Under the pieces are notes generated by a model. The model was not told the origin of the DNA. It made no database searches and saw only the letters and a program-made list of their open reading frames with translations. A stretch of 64,000 nucleotides of DNA, from the NCBI RefSeq assembly GCF_016802725.1, contig NC_052679.1, forward strand, positions 11,442,138 through 11,506,137, given 5' to 3'. Position numbers and translations under genes: made by a program. The DNA is from Solenopsis invicta (Eukaryota; Arthropoda; Insecta; Hymenoptera; Formicidae). This document shows positions 22,086 to 33,610 of this stretch, one piece after another. Every line of letters begins with the position of its first letter. Positions within the stretch are counted from its first letter, which is position 1.

Positions 22086-22907
22086 CTATTCATTTTACAA
22101 TAGACGTCAAACACTCAAAAGACTAATCGTCACGCTTTTTTTTTTAAATGCACTTTGAAATATTACCTGTAGCTGGTATTTATAATTAATTTTTATATTT
22201 AGGGCCATCTTAAGTACTGTCATTGGCCAACTACAAAGCCATATTAGCATCTTAAAACATTACTTAAGACAGTCTTGAAACAAGATACGATTATGAATAC
22301 TGATCCATGAAATATGCTCTCAAGATTTAAAAATAAATGCTTTTAAGAGCGTCTAAACTATCTATCGACAAAACCACACAGACTTATTAAACAAATCAAT
22401 ATACATTTCTACTCATTAATTCCAATACACCACCAAAAAATTATTGATTTTTGGGAAAGTAATGAATAGAAGCTATTTTGTGATGAATATAGATTTGTTT
22501 AAACAAATAAACATGTTTTGTATTTATATACATTGTTTACAAAGAAATTGAGCCTTGATTTCCTTAATTTTTCTTTCACCAAAGTATCCACGGAAGTCCT
22601 TTCACTATGTTAACAAATCAGTTTCAAAACATTGGTAACATATCTGATATTACTACGAGCACCTCGTGATATTGCGCGTGTATTTATTTCCAAGGATCAG
22701 ATACTGATTAGCTGTTAGCCCCGTTTCTTCAAAAAGTAAAGTTTTCAATAATTTTTTTATACATAATGTATAGTTACAATGCATGCAAGTGCTAAAAATG
22801 TTCATAACAGCAAGTCAACTTATTTCTGTGCAAAACATACGTATTACGTTCATCTTTTACAGAAAAATCAACAAATTTGAGAGTGTATTGAAATTACTAA
22901 ACAAGAA

Positions 22908-23030
22908 GGCCTCTTCGGTCATAGCTAAATCTTACAGTGCTTTTATGTATTCGTGTGATTTTATATACTTTCTCAGACTCAACCAAATTGCGCGCCATTA
23001 CTTTCGGTCATATAACACAGTTATAATCGA
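22908..23030. repeat. single arm related to the 24286 MITE
   Basis: aaggcctcttcggtcatagctaaatcttacagtgcttttatgtattcgtgtgattttatatactttctcag...actttcggtc matches one arm of the palindromic MITE at 24286-24474. Confidence 0.6.
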
Positions 23031-23039
23031 ATGAAAGTA

Positions 23040-24285
23040 ATATCACTTTTATTAAATTAAAATTAATTTAATAATACTTGATGCTTACTAGCATCTGTAT
23101 TAACCCTTTCCCCCCTAAAAAAATGTATTAAAATTATGTGTATTAAAATTATTAAGCGGTAGTGTATATATACACATTTCTTTTCAATTTTTAAAAAATA
23201 ATTATTCAATACTATTTCAACATTGTAGCAACATTAATAATTAATAGAAAACAATATAGCGTTTTCAGCATTGAGAAAACATTTACTTCAACACGCAGCA
23301 TTACTATTTCTCATTGCAGTAATGTTCTTTCAATGTTCATTATTGTTTAAAATGGGTTATTTTGCTCATATAAAATGTTTAAATAGATATATGTATAAAG
23401 TAAATTTTAGAAAGTCAGAAATATTGTCATATATTGTAAAACAGGGTGATTTTAGTACTAATCACCAAGATACAAAAACACTTTTTAATTATTTAATTAT
23501 ATAGTGTACTCATTGCTGTCACAAAAAAAACGTGATTTAAATAAATCTCGTTTTTCCATAACAACAATGAATATTAAGTCCGCTGTAAAATTTTTAAATT
23601 TTAAAAGTGTATCAATATCATATTTTTAATCAGTATTTTATGACTGATTTACATAATTATTTATAATGTATTCATTATATGACTAATTTATATAATTATT
23701 TATAATGTATTAAGTATAATTTTTTTGAAAGTAATGTTAATTATTGCTTAACATTTCTGACAACATAAAAATCCACAAACATCATAAAAATATTCCATAG
23801 ATTTCTTTTGTCTTTACACTGCTCTATTTTTCATACTTTTATGCTGGAATATAACATATTAATTTTATATAATTTCAGTGAAATGTGTGCAATTATTTTC
23901 TTTACTGAAAAAAGCAAATGTTTTACGAACACATGTAAATTTTACCATTAAATGTTTCTACTCTTAAGAAAAATATCAAAAAAATCTGCAAAAAAAAACA
24001 ATTTTTTCCTAAGCCTACATTTGTATACTTTTTGTTAAAAATACCTTTTTTTAATTAACAACACATTACTGCATCTTAAATAGATAACATGATATAAACT
24101 AACATGATATAAACCAAAGATTATTAACTGATCTAAAAATTATTAACAATTTACCTCAAAATGACATAAAAATTCATCAATTAATATAATTTTTAAATTT
24201 TGTGTGCACAAACATTTATTTAATATATACGTTTTTATTTAATAAAATATATATCATATTCTTTTAATTAAAAACAAAATAATTT
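23040..24285. other. AT-rich intron, no gene seen
   Basis: AT-rich with a duplicated stretch 'tgacta/tgacTgatttacataattatttataatgtatt' at 23640-23715. No recognisable coding or transposon ends. Confidence 0.5.
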
Positions 24286-24474
24286 AATGATAGTAAGAAA
24301 GCCTTCTTCAGTCGCAGCTAGATCTTAGTGCTTATATTTATTCGTGATTTTATATACTTCTCTAGAATCAATTCGGCGCACATTCTGGTTAAATTCGGAG
24401 AAGTATATAAAATCACACAAATAAATATAAGCACTAAGATCTAGCTGCGACCAAAGGCTTTCTTACTATCATTG
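24286..24474. mobile_element. palindromic MITE of about 190 bp
   Basis: aatgatagtaagaaagcctt...cgcagctagatcttagtgcttatatttattcgtgattttatatacttc pairs with gaagtatataaaatcacacaaataaatataagcactaagatctagctgcg...aaggctttcttactatcatt. No ORF. Confidence 0.9.
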
Positions 24475-24667
24475 TGTTGTTTCACTATCAGTCCAATAAC
24501 ATATTTGTAAAATAATTTAATGTTATTTTTAATGTTGCAGGAACATTAATATTAACAATCAATGAAATCAATATAGATTCAACATTTAAAAAATTCACGG
24601 TTTAACATTCAACATTGTTACGTCTCAATAACGTTCTTTTATGGGAAAACTACCATGGGAAACCTAC

Positions 24668-24901
24668 CATTTTTGGAGGCGGTAATTCGAGACATAGATT
24701 AGACATATTCAAATCCTTTCCCGTCTGAGCTAGTGCACACAACTTGAGTGCGACAAACAAACCAGACTTGTCCAGGAAGCCACGCGATTGCGGATCAGCC
24801 ATATCCCATATCCTACTCAAAATAACGTCGCTCAGCTGAGACTTTTTAAGAAATCTCGCAGCGTCCATCGCCTCAATCCGTCCATATCCATTTGGATCAA
24901 T
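24668..24901 (-). CDS. Eps-15: Eps15 exon 3 (first EH domain)
   Basis: Encodes 78 residues: IDPNGYGRIEAMDAARFLKK, SQLSDVILSRIWDMADPQSR, GFLDKSGLFVALKLCALAQT, then LNMSNLCLELPPPKM. This is the Eps15 EH1, whose first EF loop (D-P-N-G-Y-G) is degenerate and which has the NPF-pocket Trp in RIWDMAD. The acceptor AG is at 24902-24903 and the donor GTAGGT begins at 24667; the exon is phase 0 on both sides. The ELPPPK tail is the family's EH1-EH2 linker. The sequence agrees well with what I know of insect Eps-15 EH1, with no breaks. Confidence 0.93.
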
Positions 24902-24988
24902 CTAAAAGCAATCATATATGAATATCAATAGTATTACAAGAATGATTCTACAAATATACTTCTGCTCTTTCCATAAATAATTTCATAC
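24902..24988 (-). other. Eps15 intron 2 (87 bp)
   Basis: Short intron with donor GTATGA at 24988 and acceptor ..TTAG at 24903-24902. Short introns of this size are usual in insects. Confidence 0.85.
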
Positions 24989-25033
24989 CTGATTATAATA
25001 GGCTTCATATATAGCAGGATGACTTCCAGCCAC
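24989..25033 (-). CDS. Eps-15: Eps15 exon 2
   Basis: A 45-nt micro-exon encoding VAGSHPAIYEAYYNQ, the helix that opens EH1 (xxYxxYYxQ is the family pattern). The acceptor TTTGTAG ends at 25034 and the donor GTATGAAA starts at 24988. Phase 0 at both ends joins MAALPSPTQ upstream and IDPNGYGR downstream. Confidence 0.9.
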
Positions 25034-27417
25034 CTACAAAAAAGACAAACTCAAATGTATTCTTTGATTCTATCTAGTTAACAAAAAAGGTAAATCGGAA
25101 TATGCCTTAAGAATTCTGACTCCTCAGTCAAGAAATCCACGTTGACAATAACGACGTATCATTGCGGAAAATTAGAACTAATAGGGGTGAAACGCGACAG
25201 GTTGACGATAAAATTTTTTTTCACATATTATTTCGTAATTATGTGTTTCATTGTAAAAATGTGTTGTTTTGTATTTATCAAATTCGTAAAGATAAACTGC
25301 AAGTAAAATTTCTTTGAATGTTATACATAAAAGCATATTTTTCAGTCCTTTCGACAACTGTCAAATACTCAGTATGAGTCATAACAGATAAAAATATCAT
25401 TCTATTTTAATAAAATTTGATTCTACTAGACACTGCTAAACATTACTCATCAACAGTTATTGATTGTTTCTACATATATTCTTATTCTAAAAGATTAAAT
25501 AATCAACCTAAGAGTGCTTTCCAGCAATGCACATAGGCGACACTGTGTACAATGAAGTACTTTCCAACTATGACACAAGTCAACACAATCATATATAGCT
25601 AAAATGTTGTGTTTGATTGCATCGTCGTTTTATCACTCCCTACATAGAATATAAAGTTATAATGACATCACAATCTATTATCATTATCATTATCACTTTA
25701 TTTGTTGCTTATAAGTACTTATAAAGTATTCTTATGATATTATGATATCATTATCATCAAATGATAAATGATATCTTTAAAATTATTATTTTTTTATGTT
25801 CTACCTGAGTCCATAATATCAACATTTTGGCAATAAAATGCAATGTTAAAATTAAAAGTAAAATAAAAAAACTAAGTAGCATTTCAGCTACAAGTTGACA
25901 CTGTGTAACACTGTCACAGTGTTTGACTGTGTTACATTGTTGGAAAGCCTCAGACTGTCGAGAAAATAAAATAAGATAATTTATCAAAATGGCCGTTTAG
26001 CATTGGGAATTATATATAAAATTAGAAATAATATAGATTAGAAATGATTCATATTCAAAAACAGAGAAACAGAATACATGCTATAAATAATACTTATTAG
26101 ATTACACCTACTTTGACATCATTGATAAATTTAACAATGCTAAATAAAAAAATATACACCACTTACAAAAAACAGAAACATTAAAGATTTTCCACTTATC
26201 CTCATTTGCACATTAGATGATTCCTATTGAAATAGGAAGTTAATGTCAATCTGACAATTAAGTTGAATTATTTTTTCTACCAAATTTACTAAGTATCAAC
26301 TTTTTTCACATCTACTACAAGTTAAAAAGTAATTTATTTATAGATAATTATTTAAATGGACAACATGAATTACTGAAGTTTCTCGGCAACTCTTCCAAAT
26401 AATTTTATATACTACTGAAACAAATTCATGCAATGCAATGATGAATTATAAATTTTATACATAGTTGATCCAAATTGTAAATTATTGTTACATATTTTCA
26501 TTATAAATCATAAACGTCTCATCTATTATATATATATTATATATTAACAATATAGATGGATATAAATTTGATCTTATTATTTTATACTAATTTAAAGGTT
26601 ATGCTAGAAAATGTGTTTATGATTGAAAAGAACTTGGTAAGATCAAAATATTGTTATTTTTGGTACTATTATATAAAAAGTTATTAAAGAAAACATTTCA
26701 TCTTCGTTCATTGATAGTTCTTTTATATTATTGTTATGATATTCATTTCACTGTAAATAATATTGTATGTACTTTTCAAATTGAAATATTTTGATTTTTC
26801 AATATCATCCAAACTTAAAATTGTTTGATAATGTTCCATTGCTTAAAATTATCGTTTTGTTTTATATATTTCGACTAGTTTACTTGTTTAAGAATTTTTG
26901 TTGCTGAAGAAAACTGTATATTGAAACTTATAATTTTACTTCTGTCACTTATACAATAAAATATGTAATAAATTAACTTAACTACTTGCGACACCTTTAG
27001 CTTGCTAGTTATTGGCCTATTCATATTAATGATATCAATATAAATAATAAATAATGAAAATAATCGGCAAAATTACAAAAACGTTAAGACTTGTCGCTTG
27101 ATGCTTATTCGCAGTAGACAAGCGACGAAATAAGACTCGTACGTTTCTGAAACAGCGTATCAATCGAATGAGAGGTTTTCTACCGGGCGGATAAAGTTTA
27201 TTGAGATATAAGTACGTAAAAACGATATTCCGCCATGAAAACGAACGATGCCTCGAACTAGATCAACTATTCAAGTTGACAAAAATGCAAAGATTAGTTT
27301 GACGATTAGCGCAGCAATTTTGTACAAATCGCGAGATTCTCGTAAGAGGTTTGAGTGCACGTGCACGAGCCGCGTTAAACGTTATATTCTTGTAAAATCG
27401 TAAAAATTGCTATGTAC
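25034..27417 (-). other. Eps15 intron 1
   Basis: A 2.4-kb intron. Bases 25100-26900 are AT-rich with no recognised element. 27040-27400 is less AT-rich and non-repetitive (for example gtgcacgtgcacgagccgcgtt), which could hold 5' regulatory sequence. That role is only a guess from position. Confidence 0.55.
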
Positions 27418-27444
27418 CTGCGTAGGTGACGGAAGAGCGGCCAT
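27418..27444 (-). CDS. Eps-15: Eps15 exon 1, start codon
   Basis: ATGGCCGCTCTTCCGTCACC encodes the start of MAALPSPTQ, the N-terminus characteristic of insect Eps15, followed by the donor GTACAT at 27417. The A of the ATG is at 27444 on the minus strand, with upstream context gcaagtATGG. The short exon is phase 0 into exon 2. Confidence 0.88.
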
Positions 27445-28145
27445 ACTTGCGTTAAACACTATCTTAACCAATCAGACTCTCAATCGATAGCATACGATTT
27501 TAACAATTTCGTTGATTCCAACATCTCGCGGAGATTTTTCAACCATGCGATATCCCGGCGAATAATCGTGACTTCATTCTGCCTTTTCTTATGGATAGGA
27601 AACCGAGAAAAACGCGATGGCAGAAAGAATCCACCGAGAACACAGTTTTCAAGATACGCGTCAAAAAATACCCTTCCCTTTACTCAAAACCGCTTGCACA
27701 GTGTTGCACAGTATACTATTTAAGAACTATGCTCAGAGAACATATACTATGAGAAATGAAAGCTCTGTACTTAACATGGGAAACAGAAAGCATGACACTG
27801 CTATCTAGTGGTGAAGTGAGAAATTATATAAAGAGAGAATTATATAAAGAGAGAAGCGACATTGATGTCCAAAGCTCTGATTGGTAATCTGATTGATACT
27901 TGATTGGCTAAGCAAGCAGCCATATTGTAACCACAGCTGTTTACAGAATAGGTCTGTTCGAGTTGCTTGAAATCCCCAAAAATTTTTGCACTTGAGATAA
28001 GATAAATATATATTCGATCGTAAGAAAGAGAGAGACGACAAAGAAATTAATTCAAAAAGGGCAGCAACACAAACAGACCTAATGATATGAATGGTGTTTG
28101 ATTAAAGCGGTCCCAAAATGGCGGTGGAGGACTCAATTAGATAAT
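27445..28145 (-). promoter_or_regulatory. presumed Eps15 5' UTR and promoter region
   Basis: Non-repetitive sequence directly upstream of the Eps15 ATG (27445-27800) with a duplicated 'attatataaagagag' at about 27823-27853. I cannot place a transcription start. The sequence to 28145 shows no coding potential. Confidence 0.4.
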
Positions 28146-28243
28146 GGCTGTGTTCCGATATTAACTGCCAGTACTGAAAATGTATAGTATATGTGACGTG
28201 AACTATAAATTTTCAGTACTGCCAGTAAAAACGGAACACAGCC
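28146..28243. mobile_element. GGCTGTGTTCCG MITE, 98 bp
   Basis: ggctgtgttccgatattaactgccagtactgaaaat...attttcagtactgccagtaaaaacggaacacagcc. It is flanked by AAT on both sides (28143-28145 and 28244-28246). It appears identical to the copy at 44004-44101, so the family has been active recently. Confidence 0.92.
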
Positions 28244-28246
28244 AAT

Positions 28247-28571
28247 GGCTGTGTTCCGATATAAAGCCTGTCGCACATGAAATGCATAACAAAGCATAAG
28301 CGTAGCATAAGGTCTCTGGACCAATGGGAATCTTATGTAAATCAAAATGGCGACTTTATACTGGATGCTCATTGGCCCATTGGTTTTATGTTGTGCTTAT
28401 GTTATGTTATGCATTTCATGTGCGAGGCCCTTAACTGCCAGTACTGGCAGTGGTGGCAGTGGTGGCAGTGGTAGCAGTGCTGGCAGTAATGCAGTAATAT
28501 TGGAACAGTTATGACAATGTACTGTAATGACGTCACATTTACTGCACTGCCAGTAAAAACGGAATACAGCC
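28247..28571. mobile_element. second GGCTGTGTTCCG MITE, split by a nested MITE
   Basis: Begins ggctgtgttccgatat, is interrupted at 28265-28431, and resumes at ttaactgccagtactggcag... to ccagtaaaaacggaatacagcc. The resumed part has a (GGCAGT)-rich expansion (ggcagtggtggcagtggtggcagtgg). Confidence 0.85.
28265..28431. mobile_element. GGCCTCGCACATG MITE, copy 2
   Basis: Inserted at TAA in the preceding MITE. The sibling sequence gatattaactgcc at 28146-28180 shows the empty site with one TAA. Inverted ends agcctgtcgcacatgaaatgc / gcatttcatgtgcgaggccct. Confidence 0.9.
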
Positions 28572-28621
28572 ACTGAAGGTTGTGGTAGGGGTTCGATGTC
28601 GCTTCTCACTGGGTGCTTTTA

Positions 28622-28875
28622 GAGTCCCTAGAAGTAGAGAGTCTGGACATTTGCCCCTAAAATGTCGGTGATGAATATGTCAGTGTATGTATGTGAGCTT
28701 TATGTGTGTGTATGTTTATCATAGTGTGCACTTGAACGTATTGTATACTGTTATCGCATTGGCTAAAGAGGATTAAACAGGGATCCGTATTGGTGCTGCC
28801 ATTTTAGGTGCACAGTCACGTGCATCCAATCACGTGGAATCCACAAATGTCCAGACTCTCTACTTCTAGGGACTC
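28622..28875. mobile_element. GAGTCCCTAGAAGTAGAGAG MITE, copy 1
   Basis: gagtccctagaagtagagag...ctctctacttctagggactc, flanked by TA on both sides. 254 bp, inner sequence ccctaaaatgtcggtgat... No ORF. Confidence 0.92.
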
Positions 28876-28913
28876 TAGGTGCTTTCAAACAAGAGTGCTA
28901 CAGTGTGACACTA

Positions 28914-29306
28914 GAGTCCCTAGAAGTAGAGAGTCTGGACATCTCAGGGTTCCACGTGATTGGACTGCACCTAAAATGGAAGCATCAATACGGATCCCTG
29001 TTTAATCCTATTTAGCCAATGCGATAACAGCATACAACACGTTCAAGTGCACACAATGATAAACATACACACACATAAAGCTCACGTACATACACTGACA
29101 TATTTATCACCGACATTTTAGGGGCAGGGGGTCGATTGTGTATCATGTAACTAGAGTGAAAATTACAAAAGTGAACAAATTTACTAGAGTATTTATAATT
29201 TCATTGGTCAACACCTAGTAAATTTGCTCACTTTTATAATTTTCACTCTAGTTATATGATACACAATCGACCCCCAGATGTCCAGACTCTCTACTTCTAG
29301 GGACTC
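28914..29306. mobile_element. GAGTCCCTAGAAGTAGAGAG MITE, copy 2 (inverted, with nested MITE)
   Basis: Same ends and TA flanks as copy 1, but with the inside reversed. It is enlarged by a 147-bp insertion at 29128-29274. The ends match copies 1 and 3. Confidence 0.92.
29128..29274. mobile_element. GGGGTCGAT MITE with CAG duplication
   Basis: ggggtcgattgtgtatcatgtaactagagtgaaaatt...attttcactctagttatatgatacacaatcgacccc. CAG lies on both sides (29125-29127, 29275-29277). Sibling MITE copies show the empty site ggggcagatgtcc with one CAG. Confidence 0.92.
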
Positions 29307-29332
29307 TATGTGACACACGTCCGCGCCGCCAG

Positions 29333-30556
29333 CTGTCGGACTAAGAGATATAACAAATTTTAAAGGTGCCATTTGTTTGCTAGTCGTTTGCTAGTATTTG
29401 CATGTTTTTTTGTTTTGTTTTCATATTATTTAGTTTAAACAAAAAATCAAAATTAAAATTTGGACAAATTTGGACAAGTAAAAAGCCGTTTTAGCCTTTA
29501 CCTCATGATTTCCTGAATAATTCAGTGTCGAATCGTTTGCTAGTCGTTTGCTAGTTCCAAATATATAAATATTATTCTAATTATATCGATAAATAATGTA
29601 ATAATTTGTTTATTAATAAATGAGAATTCTATAGTTAACTTTACCCCTAGTAACTTTCTAGGTAACTTGATCACCTATAAAGTTACTAAGGCTAAAGTTA
29701 CTATAAAAATTTCATTTATTAGGGCCACTTTTACCAACGCCAATTAACTTAATCGCTGAGTAGTCTATCGGAATTGACCAATCGCATTTGTTGTTTTTAC
29801 TTAACGACAAATACGATTGGTCAATTCCGATAGACTAATCAGCGATTAAGTTAATCGGCGTTGGTGCAAGTGGACCTTAATAAATGAATTATTACATTAT
29901 TTATCGATATAATTAGAATACTTATATATTCGAACCAACAAACAACTAGCAAAAGATTCGACACTGAATTATTCAAAAAATCATGAGATAAAGGCTAAAA
30001 CGGCTTTTTACTTGTCCAAATTTGTTCAAATTTTAATTTTGGTTTTATGCCACCCACAAATTTTACTGGGGATGAAACTGGCGCATACGCATTCCGTTTG
30101 TTTTCTGTTCCTGAACTCCTTGAATTAGTGTGCACTTAAAATGAAATAGATATATATTTGAAAACTAGTGAAAGCAAGATGGAACGTTCCAGTGCAGTCT
30201 AGTGCAGGAATAGAAAACAAGCCTATTAAGTCACCTAGAAAGTTACTAAGGCTAAAGTTACTATAGAAATCCCATTTATTAATAAATGAATTATTACAAT
30301 ATTTATATATATAATTAAAATAATACTTATATATTTGAAACTAGCAAACGACTAGCAAACGATTCGACACTGAATTATTCAGGAAATCATGAGATAAAGG
30401 TTAAAACGGCTTTTTACTTGTCCAAATTTGTCCAAATTTTAATTTCGATTTTTTATTTAAACTAAATATTATGCAAACAAAACAAAAAAGCATGCAAACA
30501 CTAACAAACATCTAGCAAACGAATGGCACTTTCAAAATTGTTATATCTGTTAGTCG
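29333..30556. mobile_element. 1.2-kb fold-back (tagtccgacag ends)
   Basis: The left arm (aagagatataacaaattttaaaggtgcca...gtttgctagtcgtttgctagt...tttggacaagtaaaaagccgttttagcc) pairs with the right arm 30290-30556. A third, inverted copy of the middle lies at 29885-30050. The loop includes a TTA-flanked MITE and a segment (30055-30240) whose inverted copy is at 40060-40220. Confidence 0.75.
29722..29876. mobile_element. GGGCCACTTTTACC MITE with TTA duplication
   Basis: gggccacttttaccaacgccaattaacttaatcgctgag...cagcgattaagttaatcggcgttggtgcaagtggacc. TTA lies on both sides (29719-29721, 29877-29879). The sibling 'catttattaataaatg' at 30276 shows the unfilled site. 3-bp TWA duplication as in PIF/Harbinger. 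Confidence 0.9.
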
Positions 30557-30697
30557 GGGTGCGCACGATTGGACACCGCACGATTGGACACCACCACTCA
30601 CAGCGGCCGATGCCTAGAGTTTTTCCGTTGGTTTGGTTAGATAAGTCAAGATGATTGGTTGGTGTCCAATCGTGCTGTGTCCAAAAGAGTGTCACCC
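30556..30697. mobile_element. MITE, 'cagcggccgatgcctagag' family, copy 3
   Basis: The core (ccaccactcacagcggccgatgcctagagtttttccgttgg...agataagtcaagatgattggtt) is nearly identical to the copies at 7676 and 63386, but its ends read GCACGATTGGACACC instead of CGATAGC. Confidence 0.8.
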
Positions 30698-30729
30698 GTC
30701 TAATTAGAACAGATAAGTTACCACGGTCA

Positions 30730-30896
30730 AGGGTCTCGCACATGAAATGCATAACATAACATAAGCACAAAATAAGATCGCTGGACCAATGAGCATCCAA
30801 CATAAAGTCGCCATATTAATTTACATAAGATTCCTATTGGTCCAGAGGCTTTATGCTACGCTTATGCTCTGTTATGCACTTTATGTGCGAGGTCCT
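30730..30896. mobile_element. GGCCTCGCACATG MITE, copy 3
   Basis: gggtctcgcacatgaaatgcataacataac...cttatgctctgttatgcactttatgtgcgaggtcct. The target duplication is not clear. Confidence 0.85.
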
Positions 30897-30899
30897 TCA

Positions 30900-31325
30900 G
30901 AGTGCGTAAAAGACTGACTTAATAAAAAACACAGATTCAAATTAGATCAGAAATCTATCCGTAGAAAATCCAGACCCGTTAAAGAAGAAATTTTACATTA
31001 TCCAATGTAGGAATAACTTCTTTACAATGCCGACAAAAGAATAAACTTGCGAATTATTTCGATGAAATACGTATGAATAATGAATAATCAACGAATGCAT
31101 TGTTTCTTAGGCTTATACAATTCTTTAAATAAAAATAATAAATATTAATTACCATCTAAGAATTCTGAATCCGGTACGTTATTTTTTAACACAAAGACGT
31201 TTTTAGTAAAAATATAAGTCCATTGTGCTAATTTAAAGATATAGCACGTAAAGAAACAAAAGGTTTAAACTATAATTTTAATTTTGTATGTTAAAGCGAC
31301 AAAACATGACTGAACATGACTAAAA
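30900..31325. other. non-coding, nothing recognised
   Basis: AT-rich sequence between MITEs with no ORF, repeat partner or RNA feature that I can support. Confidence 0.5.
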
Positions 31326-31329
31326 TGTA

Positions 31330-31530
31330 CACCCACGGAATTTGATTCTGTCCATGGGGAAATTTTTCAAACTGAGAAGTCACCACTTTCTACATATTTG
31401 CAGTTCATGATTAATGAAACAACTAGAGCTTATTGGTCGTTACGTTAATCATAAACTGTAAATATGTAGAAAAATAGCGACTTCTTAGTTTGGAAAATTT
31501 TCCCATGGACAGAATCAAAGTCCTTGGGTG
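31330..31530. mobile_element. CACCCAAGG MITE (201 bp), copy 1
   Basis: cacccacggaatttgattctgtccatggggaaa...ttttcccatggacagaatcaaagtccttgggtg, flanked by TA. The same 201-bp size occurs in four copies in the window. Confidence 0.92.
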
Positions 31531-31532
31531 TA

Positions 31533-31733
31533 CACCCATGGAATTTGATTCGGTCCATGGGGAAATTTTCTAAACTGAGAAGTCACCACTTTCTACATAC
31601 TCGCAGTTTATGATTAATGTAACAACTAGAGCTTATTGGTCGTTGCATTAATCATAAACTGTAAGTATGTAGAAAGATAGCGACTTTTTAGTTTGGAAAA
31701 TTTCCCCATGGACAGAATCAAATTCCATGGGTG
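31533..31733. mobile_element. CACCCAAGG MITE, copy 2
   Basis: In tandem with copy 1, sharing one TA. Flanked by TA on the right, directly before the 5.4-kb fold-back. Confidence 0.92.
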
Positions 31734-31989
31734 TATAGTCGTGAGCTAAAAAGTTGCAACACATTAGTATTGTTCGTTTTGTCTCTCGGGAGCTTCTCGG
31801 AGTCGCTCTGAACGAACCCAGCGACTTGATAGTGTTCTTTTAGACGGAAGTGATATAGAGGGCAATTGGGGTGAAAACTTGGTTCTGTTTTATTACCTGC
31901 TGTTAGAGCTGTTGAGAACCATTCAGGTCCACTCAGAGTTTCCCTGTAATGTTCCATCGCGAAACGACAGTTCAAGTCGGTTCCATTTA

Positions 31990-32243
31990 GAGTCCCTAGA
32001 AGTAGAGAGTCTGGACATCTGCCCCTAAAATGTCGGTGATGAATATGTCAGTGTATGTACGTGAGCTTTATGTGTGTATATGTTTATCATTGTGTGCACT
32101 CGAACGTGTTGTATGCTGTTATCGCATTGGCTAAAGAGGATTAAATAGGGATCCGTATTGGTGCTGCCATTTTAGGTGCACAATCACATGCATCCAATCA
32201 CATGGAACCCCGAGATGTCCAGACTCTCTACTTCTAGGGACTC
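31990..32243. mobile_element. GAGTCCCTAGAAGTAGAGAG MITE, copy 3
   Basis: 254 bp with TA on both sides. Close to copy 1 in sequence and orientation. Confidence 0.92.
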
Positions 32244-33229
32244 TAGTTCCATTCAGGTTATACAATAAACAACCGCGTGTTTTGAAATATATAAACGTTT
32301 ATTGCCGTGGCGAAAATGGTAGCGTAAAGCAAGCGGGAGTGTAAATTGGGGCATCAGAACGTAAATAAAGCGTGTGAAAAGTGCAGGGTTGGATAAGTTA
32401 ATACATTTTTTAAACTAAATTAAGTTAAAGTTAATGGTTTATATGTATATAAAATTAATTTAGTTAGCGTTAAAAGTTATATAAACAAAAAACTAACTAG
32501 TTAAAAGTTACGTTAAGAGTACATTAACTTGAGTTAACAATTAATTAAAAAGGCCAGTGAGACGAGCAAAAAGGTGTAGATGTTCGTATAGCTAATAATA
32601 CATATTTATTCGTATACAGGGTGATTCAGAATAACCCGTTGTCTTTTAAGGTATTCCTTGTCGAATTCTAAGACGATTTTTTCTTTGCCAAAAATTTGTC
32701 AGACGCTTAGCTTTTAAAATATCAGCCGATTAAGTTAACGTATCACGGGTCGAATACAGATGGTACGCAGGGGCGGCGCACTCACCGTTACCCGCGGGTG
32801 TGTCGTAAGGTGCCTGTGCGCTCAACTGATACAACACACAAGTCTTTCTCCCTTCTCACGCACTCTCTCTTTCTCTCTCTCTCTCTCTCTGTCACATCAC
32901 AATGCTAGCTTTAACTTAAAAATGTAATTAATTTTCTTCTTAATTTTAATGATTTTAATAAGAGAAGTGCCAGGAAATTCTTTGTACAGTTTGTACACAT
33001 TAAATATTTATTTAGTAAAAAAATGAAAGTTAAATTACATTAGTGATTCTTGTATTAAAGAAATATTTAATTACATTTAATAAATTATGTCATTGGAAGT
33101 ATTCAAACAAAAATTTATCAAAATTCAATAACTTTTTTTTTCAGTGTAGAATCTCTTGATATAAAAAAATAATTTTAATAAAATAAATAAAAAAATATTT
33201 TTTAATAAATTTTATTATTAAAAACAATA

Positions 33230-33610
33230 TTAATCACTACTTTACTTTTAAATTGCCGCGTTCTAACTTCTGTTCGACCAATCACGCATTCATATTCGAT
33301 CATAACATAACCCATAAAATCAGTCGGCTCTTTCCTGTTGTCGAGTAAACACGTGTTGTCTGTTCGTCGCGCGTAAACACGAGTTTTATCGAGCTACATA
33401 TTTTCGCACACCGAATGACTAATAATTATTTGCAGTGATTGTTACTCGAAGTGATCGTTAATTAGTTGCTCAAGTTATATCGATCAAGTGAATGAATTGT
33501 GTATTATGATACTAAAGTGATAATTTAGGAAAGGATCAACGAAACTTTGGTCTGTCTCATCGTGGAGACAACTAATTGATCGCTGTACAAAATAATACGT
33601 AAGTAAATGC
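33230..33610 (+). other. host-like 5' exon inside the fold-back loop (possible captured sequence)
   Basis: A less AT-rich, single-copy stretch with an initiator-like TCAGTC at about 33321, no ORF, and a consensus splice donor (aatacGTAAGTA) near 33598. It looks like an untranslated first exon of an insect gene. This is an inference from composition and the donor alone. Confidence 0.3.

Larger units (their letters stand above)
9709..24667 (-). other. Eps15 intron 3 (15 kb)
   Basis: The largest intron. It contains a palindromic GT/GC/CA microsatellite, the nested fold-back 10058-18268, the fold-back 18285-19154, a TAA-flanked MITE (19259-19416), a repeat-like region at 19490-20330, a degraded mariner (21230-22085) and a pair of related small MITEs (22908-23030, 24286-24474). 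The rest is unremarkable AT-rich intron. Confidence 0.75.

Noticed and set aside
28277..28474. ORFs reading WQWWQW and MHFMCEAL
   Set aside because: They are translations of MITE sequence and of a GGCAGT repeat. The same MHFMCE peptide recurs in every copy of that MITE.
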